A stretch of DNA of 64,000 nt, from positions 23,797,108 to 23,861,107 of the forward strand of contig OW203763.1 of the NCBI GenBank assembly GCA_934045905.1, written 5' to 3'. The notes under the pieces were generated by a model. That model was not told where the DNA came from. It saw only the letters and a list, made by a program, of their open reading frames with translations, and made no database searches. Below are positions 25,101 through 39,800 of this stretch, one piece after another (the stretch's first letter is position 1; each line of letters begins with the position of its first letter). The DNA comes from Leuctra nigra (taxonomy: Eukaryota > Arthropoda > Insecta > Plecoptera > Leuctridae). A program made the translations under genes and the position numbers.

Positions 25101-28100
25101 TGACCTCAAGATTCTGAACAAAACCACAGTAAGTCTAAAATATGCAAATAATAATAATAATAAATGTATACATTAATTTATATTTATCATGAAGATGTTG
25201 GAATAGGCAATAATTTGTCAAAAGAGTTAGGAGTTACAATACACAATTTATTTGTACAACTTTATCTTAATAATCAATTAATTAATTAATTCTTATAACA
25301 TTTTTCAGAAAGATACACTTTTGAAATTTTAGACTTGAATTTTAGACAGGTGATGCAAGCGCGAGCGATTTTGCTGCTTCTTGCACTTTTTTGGATACGA
25401 TTGGAGACAAAATGGGTTGAAGAAATGATTTGAAATTGTAATCATGATTAGATAAAAGACAAACTTAGAGTTGGTACATTTTTAATTTTTTGCTTTGTTA
25501 ATTAGTAATTAGTTGTATTTTGGCGAAAAATTGTATATTTTCATGTCTCAATAGGTGCCGTTTAAATTATAGCTTTAAAAATGTGCCAAGTGATAACCAT
25601 ACTTTTATCTAATCATTAATAAAATTTGAGATCAATTGGTTCACTGGTGTTGTCTCCAATCGTATCGGAAATTTCATAGTTTTTAGCGGTTTTGTTGAAT
25701 AACCGGCGCCTTATTAGAAATGTAAGAAGCAAAAAATAAAATTTGCTACTAATATACAATCAGACTGATGTGAACATCCTATCAAAGTTACACCCACTTA
25801 TGAAACAATTTCTCCCTCCATTTTCTAAAACGGCCGAGCGCTTGTATCACCTTAATTTGTTATTTAATCAATTAAATAATTAATCATATTGATTAAGTTT
25901 ATACAATATAATGATTGAAAACTTTAAACTAGATAGTGATCAATTCGACATATTAATTAATCAAAAAATATTTAGATTTATATGAAAATTTTGAGTCGAA
26001 AGAAATAAATAGCACTGACTTGAAACTAAATAATCGCCCACTTATACAATTCTCTTTATCCCGTCTTCAGACTGAGAAAGAAGAGGAGCACGTCGAGCTG
26101 AATTTCGCCTATCCACGTCGGAATTTCACTCTCTCTGGCTATTATCAGTTATCAAACAACTCCTTGTCTTCGGAAATGACTTTTGTTTGGGACAAACAAG
26201 CCGTGAAGAAGAAGACTGTCGGAGCTTCCTTTGATTGGAAACAAATAACTGTTGTTCCGAACAAGCAACATGCAGTGGTTTCTCTCAAACATCCCTCGTT
26301 TAGCAGGGTGAGTGGTGGACGAAACTCACTGTTTTATATTTATATACTTTCAATTACGAAGACGAAACCAATGGAAACGACGCCTTGCGGCCTTCTTTGT
26401 TACGTTGAGAGATAACAAAATCTATGTTGACAATGCAATTACTTCATTGATAATTTTACAAATGATAATCGAAAGTTAACTTTGTGTACACTGAGAATTA
26501 AAGGGTGATATAGTAACAAAAGTTGCACCCTCACTGCTTTGATATGCATGATCCTGGAAAATTTCACAAGACTTTATCCATAATAATGTGATAACTTTCC
26601 AATTTTTTATAATATGTACACTTGGCCAAACATAAATTGAACGTTCAATAAATCTGATAGGCTGATAAATATAAGATCGCACCATCAGAAGTCAGTCTAA
26701 GCGATCTCATTGTCTTACTCTAGTAGGTGACCTCACATTTCAATGATAATATCAAGCTTTGATTGGTTATGGCCGGGACATGACCAGCAGTCGTTCAAAT
26801 TTGGTCAACGATCAATTTTTGTTTTGCCGAGTGTTGGTACCTAAAACATAGTTTGTTGATAAAACAAAAATAAGGGAAACGTCCTATTGGCTTGCTCGTA
26901 ATTGTTTATTATAATGCAAATTTGTTCTAAACATTTGCAGGATGTCACTCTGAACACACACTATTTTAGTGATTCCAAAGACATTTTCGACATGAGCGCT
27001 GACTTGGAATATTCTGCTGATAACAACAAAACTCTCTCATTGGCTGGCAAATTGCAAGATGTTTCTCGACAAGGAATGAAGCATTACAACATCGAAGTCA
27101 TGAGCAAACATCCGGCAACCAAGTACGTAATTGATCATTAAAAAATACACTCTGTTGACTTTTATTGGTACTCTGCCATCCCAATATCTTGTTTCAATTT
27201 ATCTAATATTTATATGGAAGCTTTATTTCAAAACTAATTGTTCAAAATGAACGTGTAATTTTATAGGATCTATCAAAATTCGACATTCTTCAGACATGAA
27301 AATTGAAAAACTGTTTCCAAAACTGTTTTGAAAGCATAGTTGAGCTTAAAAAAAAATCCTCAATATCAAAAAAATACATATTTATTATACAAAGAGAATT
27401 ATGCTTTAATCTGCACAGGTTGAATTTGAAAGTAAACGGAGAAGTGAAGCTATCGCCATCTGTCTATGAAACCAAAAGCGCAGCAGAATACAAACGATCT
27501 TACCTTCCGCAACAACACGGTTACGCTTGGGCAAAGCTGAATTTGTTACGAAAAGAAATCGACATGGAGAAAAGTTCGTTGAGACATACGTCATACATCC
27601 GGGGCAAATACGAGGGAAAATATCCCCATTATCTTGTCAACGGGACAGTGGCGAGGGGAAAGGAATTCAACACAACGGGATACTTCCTTCTGGATCTTGA
27701 AGATCATCTCATTGAAGCTAATGTCAATCTGACGCCAGGTAAGATTGTTTTCTTAATTTGTTAATTAACAGCAGTTGATTCGATTAATTCTATTAACTGC
27801 CCCTGTTATCCAGTTAGAAATACTTAGCGAAATCGTCGAGCGCTTTATAAATGAATTCTACTTGCATTCAGTGATGATTAATTATGTTTGTAAATACAGA
27901 AAATGTATCGATTTTTCAAATCGATTATGAGACTCATTGCGAGTCTGTCACTGTAGCGTCTCTTCAAGATAACACTGTAACAATTGAATTCTACAGCTTT
28001 TGCAACAGGTTTTTATTTCTTCACTTTTTTCCTGCATTACCACCCTAATTCAACACATAAATCTAAACTTATATAACTTCATGAACAGTCTAATCAGAGA

Positions 28101-31100
28101 GAGTAAAAAGTAAAAGGCTAAGCATTTCCATGTTTACCATTTGTTAGTAAAGCTGCTGTAAATAATTTATAATCATGTGAATAAAACATATTTAAAAAAA
28201 ATCAGCAGCTAGATCCGACCTGGGCTCGAATATCATCATGATCGTATTGTCGTATTTAGTCAGATGCGAGAATAACAAGAGATCACGAACTCCTTATGTT
28301 CACCATCATACCTAATTTCCCTCTCAAACTAATTTAGACACGATTCGACCTAATTATGAAAACTCTTATAAAAAATTTAAGATCTCGAGTAAAAATCGTT
28401 CATCTAACTTGAAAATCTTCATCAAGTGAGTGATTTCGAGTGTGAAATGACTTTCAGACGCTTCCGAACGCTTCCACACCTACGGCAAGATCCCCGACTC
28501 TCGCAACGCCATCTTCAACGTCTGGAGGGTCTACGACGACGTCTCGGTCTCCGACGTCGCCTTCTATTGGAGGCTGAACCACTCCAGACTTGTCACTTCA
28601 AAACTTGCCTGGCGGCCGGAAATGGAAGAAGAGTTCAAAGTAATGCCATTCTTTTAACATAGAATTGTCATAATAAGAAGAAAATTTTCTCTAACATAAT
28701 CACTTGGTATATTTTGAAAGTATTTTCATGCTTTTTTTCTTATGACGGATATTGCCTTGTCACATTTTTTCTAGATCCTCAGCTATTTTTCATTGTTTCA
28801 TTGTGCTTTATTGAAATCTTTTATGTCATATCTCTGACTGTTTCTGTTTATTTTTAGACTGGAATTCAAGATGTGATTGACTCAACTGTCAACACATTCT
28901 ATGAAACTGTTGACTATTGGAAGCAATACATCAAGTCGGAAACTGTGGATGCTGTCAATGATGTTTGGTTAGATGCTAAACCCGTCGTTCATGAATTCCT
29001 TGAAGATATTAGGTAAGCGAGCAGAGCGAGCGTCTCTACTTGGCTCTTGCGGCACTTTCTCTGTGTGTGTGTGTTTTTTTGTTTTTTTTTGTTTTTTGTC
29101 GCGTCAACCCAGGCCGCACCGGTCAACGGATCGATCTGAAATTCGGCACACAACTTTATGTAATACTAACTTAGACCTGTATAGTTTTTGAGAAAGATCC
29201 GTCAATAAATAAAATAACAAAAAACATGTATTTTTATATAATATGCGGGGAGGGTTCAATGAGTCCGTTGCGGTCGCTCGGTGCTCCCCACGGGTGCTCC
29301 CCAATTCAAACGAAACGCGGAAGCGTTCAGTTCCTATTTATCAAAGTATTATTGTTAGAAAACGTAACAATTATTAAGATGACTGTTAGTTCTAGTTAGT
29401 TTACAAGCGTGGGTGTATATACCTATATAGTTTTTATTTTATTTGCTTGAAGAAAAGTATGTAGTTATTGTTTATTGGAGTTTTCATGTGAAGCATTTTT
29501 TCATTCCTTACAAAGGCTAAGAAAACTCTTTGTCGACAGGCGAAAGTTATGATTAATTGCAGAAATAGATTGGTTGTTTCATAGAAATTGTTTTACGAAA
29601 TTTGATTTTAAATTGATAAGTTTCTTAGTTCGTAAATCGTTTGAGGTACAATATGCTCATTACAGATAGGGAAGTAATGACTGTTTGGATAATTCTAATT
29701 TTTTAAATAAATTTTTGCTAATACATTTAGCTGATTTCCTATTTTGTATGATATAAATTACTGAATTATTAAATTATTTTTGAAACTTTTCAAAATAAAT
29801 TTAATTTGTTTAATATTTTTAAGTGTATGGCTTTGGTAATTTTGATTCGAAGTGTTGCACGTACTGGTGCTCGCTTATCAACGCGTTACACCGAGCGTTT
29901 TGGTGTAAGTATAAGGAGAAATGTATAGCGAGTATAGTATTAGGATATACGGTAGGAAAAAGGCGGCCGTGGCATATTAGTAAGGAACCTTCCCATCATT
30001 TGCCTCTCGAAACAACGAAATAATTCAGTAGATACTGGAGCCAACATTCTGATCGTTATTAAAATAGGGACGTGTAGCGTACTGGACTCGCTCAATCCTT
30101 CTAAGCTCAGGTAAATCTTAACTTTCATGATATAAACATTATTATAAGTTCTTATTTACGCTACACGTCCCTATTTTAATAACGATCAGAATGTTGGCTC
30201 AGTACTGAATTATTTCGTAGTTTCGAGAGGCAAATGATGGGAAGGTTCCTTAAGCGGGCTGCCATTCAAATAGATTTCAAATGTTAATTTAAAATGTCTG
30301 GGTCTCAATGTTTACGTTCTCTCAATATTGCATTTTAATTTTCACCAAAATCCCTAAATAGTTAGTACGCTTACTGTGGTAACAGGATTTTACCATGGAT
30401 GATATTTCACACTGTTGTTTTTAATAAAACAAGTAATTTTGATTTGTATTGGATTTGACAAGTTGGAAAAACTGATGTTTTCGGAAAGAGTAGTATTTCC
30501 GATCTTCCGATCGTCAATGATACATTCTTCATAAGACGTCTTCGTCCGGGTGTTCGCGGGTATGCCGACCGTCTCATCCACTCATTGGCGCTCGGTGGTC
30601 CAATTTCACTGCCTCCTACATGACTGGTAGCTGACTGCATGTTCAGCTTGGTTCCGTGGACTGACATCCACCAGGCCGATATCCAAGATGGCCGGTGTAA
30701 ACAAACAAAGAAATGTCAGAAAGTGTTTAAAATGATATTTCACGCGAATTTTCACTAAAATACATGTGTTTATGAACTTGAAACATAATAAAAGTGATTG
30801 TTAGTGTTTTATTTAATATAAAATCAATGTTAATATGATAACAAAACAATTGAGAAAGTGAGAGAATCAGTCGCCGTCATGCATTTTCAAGGCTCGCTTT
30901 CGCCAGCCCGTTCAAAAAATCAGCCTACAGTTTTGCACACATAATTATACTAGGTATTGTAATCCATGTGGCCTCGTGATTTGTTGAACATGATCCTGTT
31001 TTTTTAAAAAAAATTTAAACTGGACGCTTGACATAATAACTTCAAATTTTATATGGCCATGGACAAACATTTTAGTTGTTTTTGTTGTTTTGTTGTTGTT

Positions 31101-34100
31101 TTAGTTGTTTATAGTTGTATCTGTCCTTAAAAGTCTGTGTCGCGTCTGTGTGTTTTAAATTGTATGCGTTCTTGGACATATTTGTCAAGTTTCGTGATAT
31201 AAATATCAGGTTTTTATAACTGCTCCTTTGTTGATGCATTTCGTTTCGGCTCTTCCCAAGATTTGTAGAGCAGAAACTTTCGAATTCGCATGCAATGGGA
31301 AGGCTCGCTTATCAACGCATTACACAGAGCGTTTTCCTAGTTTAAAATATCAGGAAAATGATTTGATATTTCTCCTGGATGATAAAGCAGGAACTGGCAT
31401 AGTACTCAAAATATAAGTCCTTGTAATTCATATTTTATTGTTTAGGATTAAGGATTTGATTTTGATTTTAATGAAAGTTTAGTTACACGTATGTAATTAT
31501 TGTTAACGTTACGTATGCATATATAGATATATATATATATATATATATTAATTGATGAATGATAATATTCTAATCTATATTAGATAATGAAAGTAGGAAA
31601 AATAAATGTATTCATAATATGAGTGTATTAATTGCGATTTGAAAAATAATTTTTTTTATTTTAGGGAATTGAAAACTTTGGAAAATGACTTCGAAGAGTT
31701 CAAAGTGTTCCTGAACACGTCTTACAACGCGAATGAGTTCTATATCCGTGACATCGTGAACATCACGAGCTATCTTCTGGACGAGCTTGCGATCAGAGGT
31801 CACATCGAGTCCTTCCCCGACATCCTCAACGAGATGTGGGTGATAATGGGCGAGTCTGGAGCCGCGATTCGATCGTCACTCATCTGGATTATCGACAAGA
31901 TCAAGAACTCCTACAAGAACGCGAAGGAGTTCATCAACAGTGTTCTACGTGGAGATATGATGGACCATGTAGCAGCTATGGTCGACAGGCTCGTCGAAAA
32001 ATATGACAAGGTAGCTAGATTGATTATGCATGTCAGGGCATATACTTTTAAATAGATTAGATCATTATCGTTTAACGGCGCGTCAACGATGAGGTTATAT
32101 TGCACACATTAATTTTTATTATTAACTTTGTTGATAAGTGGAGGACATGGGGAGGAGTCGACCTAACGGGCCCGATCCGGGGGAGTCTGAAACTGGGGGG
32201 AAAGACATGTACAGAATGGGGACAGACCGGGGGGGAGACTTGGGGTCGATGGAACCCGATTTCAGGGGGATCACCACCTCGAGGGGGGAGGCCGGCCCGA
32301 GGGGCCCGCGAATTTGGGGAGGGCATAGGACTAGGTCGACCCTGGACTGCACTTAGTTGGGACCAACTCGTTGGCCCCTCAAGCCCCACCACCGCGTCAA
32401 TGAAGCAGTCCATTGGTGAGGACTTTTAAATACATCTATCATATAGCCTAATTTCCAATCACAATTGCAAATTGCCAAATCACAAATTAAATATTATTTT
32501 TATTACTACGAATTATAATATCTATGTATATTAATATGCGGCTGTGGAAGAGAGAGGGGAGTCTTGGATGAAAATCAGAGATGAAAAGTGGTGGGAAGAC
32601 GTGGATAGATGGAGAAGACTTGTAGAAAAAGTTGAGGAGGAAGGAGGAGAAGAAGTTGAAGATGGAGAAGAAGATGATGAAGATGAAGAGAATACAGAAG
32701 AAACGTCAGGCCCGGCCAGCCGGTTTCATTAATTAGGCCCTTGTATTTTACCTCCTTTACCCACTGCAATTTGGAAAAAAAGGATTAAAGATTATTATTA
32801 TTATTATTAATATTGTATACTTTTTGTTAGGGCCTTATTGTTGGAGTAGCTTCTGTGGGTTTGAATCAAATATAATGTTGTCAAAGTACAATCACCAAAC
32901 TATTATACCGTCTGAAAACTTCTTAATTATGTGATCCAATTAAAATGTCTTTGATCTGCTGTAATAATCTTTCTGGTTTCAGTTTATCAAAGATCTTCAC
33001 GTGACCTTCATAAAACACATCGAGAACCTCTGGCACAAATTCATAGATGTTGTGCATTTGAACTGGAATAATCTGTTAATAGCTGCGGAGCCAACATTCA
33101 TTAAGTTCGCGCATTATGTCGAGACAATTGTCTGGAAAGTAAGCCAAGAAGTTTTAGGTAAGAAGTTTGTCATCAATGATATTTAATTTAGAGATGTAAA
33201 GAAGTGGAATAATTATATGATTAATCTTCTGTCTTTATAGATTTCTTGTACGAAAGACAAAACGACATTGTCAAATCTCCATATTACACGAAACTGGCAA
33301 ACTTTACTCAAGATGTAGACAGACTTTACAAAGACATAAAGAAAAACGATGCAATAACTAATATAAGGAAGTACTCGATGATTATGTATGAATTTATTAA
33401 AGAACGCTACTTCACTATTGTTCCATTCGGTAAGAATTAAAAAATATATTTCTACAGAATAGTGTATTTATAATCTATTCGTCTAATCAATAAATGTGTG
33501 TAATTTTGTAGGGAAGGAGCTGCAAAACATTGTGCTTGAGATAGTGGGTGAATTCCAACTGCTGCTCGAACTCCCAGCAATCAAATATTTCATCACGAAA
33601 GCGAATGAACTCTACTCAAAAGTAAGTTCAACTTCTGATGTAACTATTTCCGAAGTCAAGACTTTTCGACTGATTGCACTGGCATCCTTTCATAGAATAG
33701 TGTCAATAGAAGAAATAACGTTATCTTCATAAGTATGGAATAATTGCATAAAAGAATGTTAGTTCCATGCAACATCTGTTCTTGCCTTCATTGAAAATGA
33801 ACGAAACGTATTTTCTCAGGAAGGTATCAACTATAATTAAGGGGGATGAAATGATTCAATCATGTCTCAGAACTTCAGATCTTTTGGAGTATTTATTGAT
33901 ATCCATGCCATTCACAATCCCTCGAAAAACTACTCGTGTCTATCCCCTTCCCCCATGTTATCTTATGGGGGCCAAGTAAAATGCCGTAATTTTAAAATAA
34001 ATGAAGATCTAATTTGAGTATCGATAGATTTGAAAACAAATATATTTTCTGGTGGACATATGAACATATGTCATAAGAATAACATTTAAAACAATACCTG

Positions 34101-36779
34101 CGTGCTCCATTTCGAAAGTTCGAAACCAAAATCGATACCTATGATTTTACAGAACCACAGTGTTCCAGTTTTGTTCATTTTCTGAGGATATGAAATTAAA
34201 AACTCATTATAAGACAGAAGTTGCAAGTAACAAGGTTTATATTAGTATCTTTTAATTTAAATATAGTTGAAATGTTGGAAAAAAGTAACACATAATGTTA
34301 TTTTCAATAGAAACATACTGAGCCCTGATTTCAATCAGTCCAGACATCATAACTAATTGTTCAGAATAATTATATTAAATCTGTTTTCATTTTTATTTCT
34401 TCTAACACAGAAACAAATTGTCTATTACTAGTGATGTAGCTTTAATTATGATACTAATGTTTGGAAAATCAAAATCAAAATGAAAGATCGAATAATATAT
34501 GGTTTCATTCAGCAGTTGTGTTTCACACACTAAATCAATTATGTTTCAGATGATGTATCTGTACAACTATTTCGACATCGGCACGAAGACTCAACAATTG
34601 GTCCAGTTCCTTCATCAGAAGCTGACTGAGATCAGTAAGACAGCGCTCCAAGCGGAAGACAAGTATCGCGAAGCCAAGACGAAGTTCATCTTCAACCCAG
34701 AAGAAGGACGAGTGGAGCTGGAGCAAAAGCTTCCAATGTCCTGGCATGCCTTCAACGAAACACCCAAGTTCGAGGTAATCATACTTCAAATTTTAGTAAA
34801 ATTTAAAGACAATTTATAAAATATTAGCTTTTTTTTTGTAATTAGAAATCTCATTCAAATTAGTAGGAATAGTCTTATCTATCCTTTTAAATTAAGAAAT
34901 GTATCATTCGCATAATGCTTGCCATAGGTACGGTTCATATAATGAGATTTTACCAAAGGACGGAGCCCCAAAATACGAAATTTTAAATTGTGTATACACG
35001 TTGCTTGAACTTACATTTTGTTTAACATATGAAATAATCGTATCTTGAACTCTGATCGATGTTTTCAAATATTTAGCAGTTCTAATATCTTTAAAATAGT
35101 ACACTATAATATATTTATCATCTCCCATTTTTGAATTTGTTTGTACCATAACCATTTGCTTCTTTTTCCAGGAAATACCAGAATACAAGGCAATCAATGA
35201 TATTCAAAACTACTTCATTGTGTCCAACACAACATTTTGGACGCTGTACTATCAGTACAAACCATATTCAGAACCATCAAACTGGCTGCCACCATTCACA
35301 GGTATGAATTAAACCAACTAAGAAATAAATACATTATTAATGAAAAAATACCATTCTTTGCAAGAATTGTTTGTTTAATTATGATATTCTGGGAAAGCTT
35401 GAAATGACTAATAATTACTGAACTCTATTTGTTACAGCTCAAGCTATAATGGCTGGTCCCCAACATTTCGGTACTTTTGACAAACGCTTCTTTGAATATC
35501 ACGGATCTTGTAGTTATTTGCTGGCTCGCGATTTTGTCGACGGGAATTTCTCTCTCGCTGTGACATACGATCCAAGCAACAAGAAAGATGTTCATGAAAT
35601 TGCACTCTTGATTGACGGACGTACGATTACAATAGACCTCTTCCAAGATGTAAGTACACCTTAGAGCTTACACTTTATAGGTTACATGTCATTTGAAAGC
35701 CAGTGTCAACAATACCGGGTAGTGGATATAATTTCAACAGGTTTCTAAATCTTGGGATTTTGATTTTGATCCTGTTACTCTTTTTTGTAACATAAGTTAT
35801 ATTTTTACACTAAACCCCCATATTGCTGAGATACTTTCAAATAAATAGAGATGGTTGCATCAACATGTTTCTATTTCTTTTTTTTATCAAATCTATATGA
35901 ATCTTGAATTCATATATAAATGTTTTAAGTGAAGATATACGAACAAAATATCCCAGATCATCGTTTTAACAAGTTTCGTTGATGTTATATTTGTAGTGCA
36001 CAAATGATTACTCTATATTCGTTTAATATTGTTTTTACTTTCAGAGTGTGAAAGTATTGGGAAGCGGATCCACAAAGCTCCCAATGCAGTTTGAAGACAC
36101 GTACATTTACCAAGATGCACAGATGGTGTCAATTGAAAATCGACAGGGCTTCACATTAAAATGCAATTTGAAATATGATGTTTGTACCTACACCCTCGCT
36201 GGTATGAAATAACACAGCTATACTCATTTTGTTGCGTGTTATTGGGTAATTAATAGAATATTTACATTTCCAGGCTGGTACTTCGGTAAAACGGCTGGAC
36301 TTTTGGGCACAATGGACAACGAACCAAGTTCAGACTTCATGACATCTACAAACCGAGTCGAAAAAGACTTGGCTCGATTCGCGCATAGCTGGGCTTTGGA
36401 ACCTCAAAAATGTACATCAAATAAGAATTTCGCAGTGGAACTACACAAACACGATTTCGAAATCTATGAAAAGTGTGAATCCTTCTTTAAAAGCAAGGTT
36501 TCTCCATTCAGTCACTGCTTTGCTGTGGTGCGTACCCACACTCATTGCTCGCATAATGAATAGGCTGTTGTTTGTATATAGTTCGTGGTTTGTTTGATGG
36601 TTAATTTGTCTTTGTCTACCAGGTTGATCCCACACCCTTCATGAAGATGTGTCTCAATAGCCGTGTGATCAATGAACAGGAGGTGTGCACTGCAGCAGTG
36701 GCGTACATGCAGGCCTGTAGCATTGAGAACACGCCACTGAGGATCCCGGACACGTGTGTCACGTAAGTCTCCTGTACGC

Positions 36780-36820
<41 letters not shown>

Positions 36821-39800
36821 GGTATCATTCACATTTCAATAGTCGATCTTAACACTCTTGGAGCCTAAAAGTATATAGGTATACACTCTGAAATCAATCG
36901 ATTCAAAAAATTACGAAACTGTTGACAATTATATAAAAAAAAAGTTTTTTTAGGCGATTCGATTCTTTTATGATAATTGTTGGTTTTAATTCTCTTTTGC
37001 ATGACAATAATTATACAAATGTGACAAAGTTTTATTTTTATCATTAAAATAAGAAATTTTTAATTCCTATTTAAAATTAATTTTCCATGAAAAAAATATA
37101 CCAATTCACTTGTAATTGCACTTATTTACACCATGTAGGTATATTAGGAAAGCAATGCATCATTATTATCTTATTGTTGCAGTTGTAAGCTGGTGAACGG
37201 TACCGAATACCCAGAAGGACAATTTGTGGAACTGAAAGGTCCATTAGTACCCCAATCATCTGATGTCGTCTTCATTGTTGAAGCGAAAGATTGCAACAAA
37301 GACATCATCACAAGAAGAAGCATCGATTTACTAGTCACTTCGCTGGCGAAAGAATTGTCAGATTCAAAATTACGATCAAATAGGTAAACGATAACCACCT
37401 GCGTTTATTTGTGTGTAATTCGAGGATGGGTTGTTGATTTTGTGGAATTGTTCATGCAGGTTTGCTGTGGTGGTTTTCGGAGGTAATGGAGTTTTCAATG
37501 AACCAAGGAGTATTGCCGTGGACAACAGTGTATTCACCAACCACCAGTCTCTACGTCAGCATTTGGAAGACATTCCAATTGGTATATAAAATCAAAAAAT
37601 ACAAACAACCTGAAAAAAAATCTGTAAATTTGTAAATTTACACTAAGTCATTATTTTCATTTTAGGAAATGGAAATGGAGACATCTTTGGGGCTATTGGA
37701 TATGCAGCCAAATTAGCCTTCAGACCTGGAGTTTCCAAAACGTTTATCCTGTTACCTTGCACAAATTGTGATCCATCCAATATGACTGTAAGACTTTAGT
37801 TTCATTTCATTACATGCAAATAACAACCTAACAATTTATCCATATTAATTAATTTACATTAAATTTCAGCATGACTACACAGTCATTCATCAGGTTCTAG
37901 TTGAAAACGACATAACTCTTCATATTCTTATGAACGATGATTTCATATTCGAGAAGGCCAGAGAAGCCAAAGCGTTTTACGGTAAGAAAGAATTCAATAT
38001 TGAAATACCAACATACAACGAGCAGACATGGGTTTGAAGAAATATTTCTTGTGTTTTAGAGTGAAATTCTTTTAAGTATTGTATTTGTCATTAGGTATGG
38101 ACGGACATACGGCATATACCAAGAAAGACGTTAGACTACTGAAAGGTGACTTAGATTTAAGACGACAAGTCAAGCTACCTAAATCCATGCTTGGATTTTG
38201 CACCCCGCTTGCATTGGAAACGAAAGGTAAATAATCAGAATTACTGTAAAAACTGAATCAAATTTTACTGAAATAAACGTAAAATGAGCATTATCGCCCG
38301 CCACTACGTAAGATATCAATTAATATGATTATGAAGAATATCAATTCATGAATTACATGAATAATATTATATTCTTTTTTTACATGCATACAATATTATT
38401 AACTCTTTATTTAAAATATAAACAAAAACACCATCCACACTGGTAGAGTCAGTAAGGGAACATACCTACCGCATACAAAAATAAAAATAAAATATAATAT
38501 AATTTTAAATACTTTTTCCCGGAGTTAAATTTTCCCAGATTTTCAATTTAGTTTTAGTCGCAACTTTAATTCATGGGAATATGTTAATAAATTTTAAATT
38601 TTGTATACAGATAGATATAAAAAGATTAAGATATCTTTGTTACATAACTCTCCCCCCCTCCCCCCCCCCCCCCCCCCCCGTTCTCCTGACAACACCCACT
38701 GTAGGCAGCAGGCGATCTGTGGATTGGATTTTATTTTAAAACCGTTATTTTACCAACACTTGAATTAGTTCAACTTGGAGTCCATTATTAGTTCCAGACT
38801 CCAGGTTGAGAGAACTAATCCACAGATTGCCAGCTGCCTACAATAGAATATGATTTGAGAATGATATTGTTTCCACGACTCACACTGTCACATCTACCCG
38901 AATGTTTCTATTTCGCCCACAGGCACCGTGTTCACTGCGCGAAAGCTCGAGAACGACGGCAAGAAGGTGAATGCAGTGAAGAAATTCGCGACTGTGTTCA
39001 GCAAGAGAGTCGCTCAGAGTGCTGTACCAGTGGAGTGTCAGAACTGCGAGTGTACAGCTGACAACAACGGCATGAGCTACATGGAGTGTTTCCCATGTGA
39101 CCATCTTGCAGCAGCATCGTTGAACATTGATTATGTAAGTGGAACTGGAACCGTTACATTAGATAGGAATTCAATCCTGGCTTACAATTTGGATTGTACA
39201 AATTGGACATTTCTGTTGTGGAAAAGGCCCAAGGCATAATTAAGCATAATATAAGGCATAATTATTGTAAAACATGATTAAATTTAATTAATAAATACTT
39301 GGGAGACGGTAAAATTTACCATAGGGATGCATTTTATCTTGGTTTTGGTAAAAAAAATATAATAATTAATCTATAAAAATTAAAAGTATTTGCCAGATCA
39401 GTAATCCTTCATAGATAAATACTGTATTATTGAATTGCATACACATGCAATTGTTATTGCGAATTATCAAATTTTGAATTTTTTTAATATATATCCAGAG
39501 GAGAGTCAAATAAAGGCACTATTAATTGAAATATTTTTATTTCAAGAAATGTTCATCTAAATCTTTAAACTATACCTATCAGTTATTATTTGGGCATTTA
39601 TGACCTCGTTCAGTAGACAGTGCAAATGCACATTGCCCTATTGTTGGTGCATTCTAAGCCAACTAAACTACTCAACTAGATTTACAATCATGAATAGGGG
39701 GAAAAAATTGAGAAATTTGTTTGTTATTATAAATACTTTGTTATTAATTTCATCTCCAAGATACTTTTTTTTTAAAATTTCATTGATGAGAATTAATCAC

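Larger units (their letters stand above)
21939..26307 (+). other. Apoltp exons 26-33: distal beta-rich lipid-binding region
   Basis: Exons: 21939-22081, 22473-22712, 23084-23285, 23593-23948, 24137-24305, 24583-24798, 24883-25128, 26071-26307 (partial residues 2047-2649). Amphipathic beta pattern continues, with further relatives of the repeat motif (LRTPHFEEDT, TTTPFPTIPY). Several N-glycosylation sequons are present. Intron 21332-21938 shows nothing; 22082-22472 holds a SINE 3' fragment; 22713-23083 has a T-rich stretch and a small CCTCC/GGAGG hairpin near 23,010-23,040; 23286-23592 shows nothing; 25129-26070 holds a fold-back element. Confidence 0.85.
26941..34774 (+). other. Apoltp exons 34-42: last beta segment and amphipathic helical region
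   Basis: Exons: 26941-27122, 27419-27738, 28458-28639, 28858-29012, 31665-32010, 32983-33157, 33241-33429, 33512-33621, 34550-34774 (partial residues 2650-3277). From exon 37 on the sequence changes to long amphipathic helices, for example ELKTLENDFEEFKVFL, IRSSLIWIIDKIKNSYK and TFIKHIENLWHKFIDVV, rich in W, F, I, K and E, as expected for surface lipid-binding helices of apoB relatives. Intron 27739-28457 shows nothing recognised. Intron 29013-31664 (2.65 kb) is the largest after the satellite intron and holds a long inverted repeat. Intron 32011-32982 carries LINE-like sequence. Intron 33622-34549 shows nothing. Confidence 0.85.

Noticed and set aside
32138..32429. Two overlapping open frames on opposite strands
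   Set aside because: GC-rich block with no acceptor or donor in phase; does not resemble the lipoprotein or any recognised protein.
36542..36832. Minus-strand frames rich in Thr-His
   Set aside because: They are translations of the GT microsatellite and the reverse of exon 47.
39135..39237. Alternative C-terminus by read-through of exon 53
   Set aside because: Possible but less likely: the donor TAT|GTAAGT is good and exon 54 joins in phase. Transcript data would decide.
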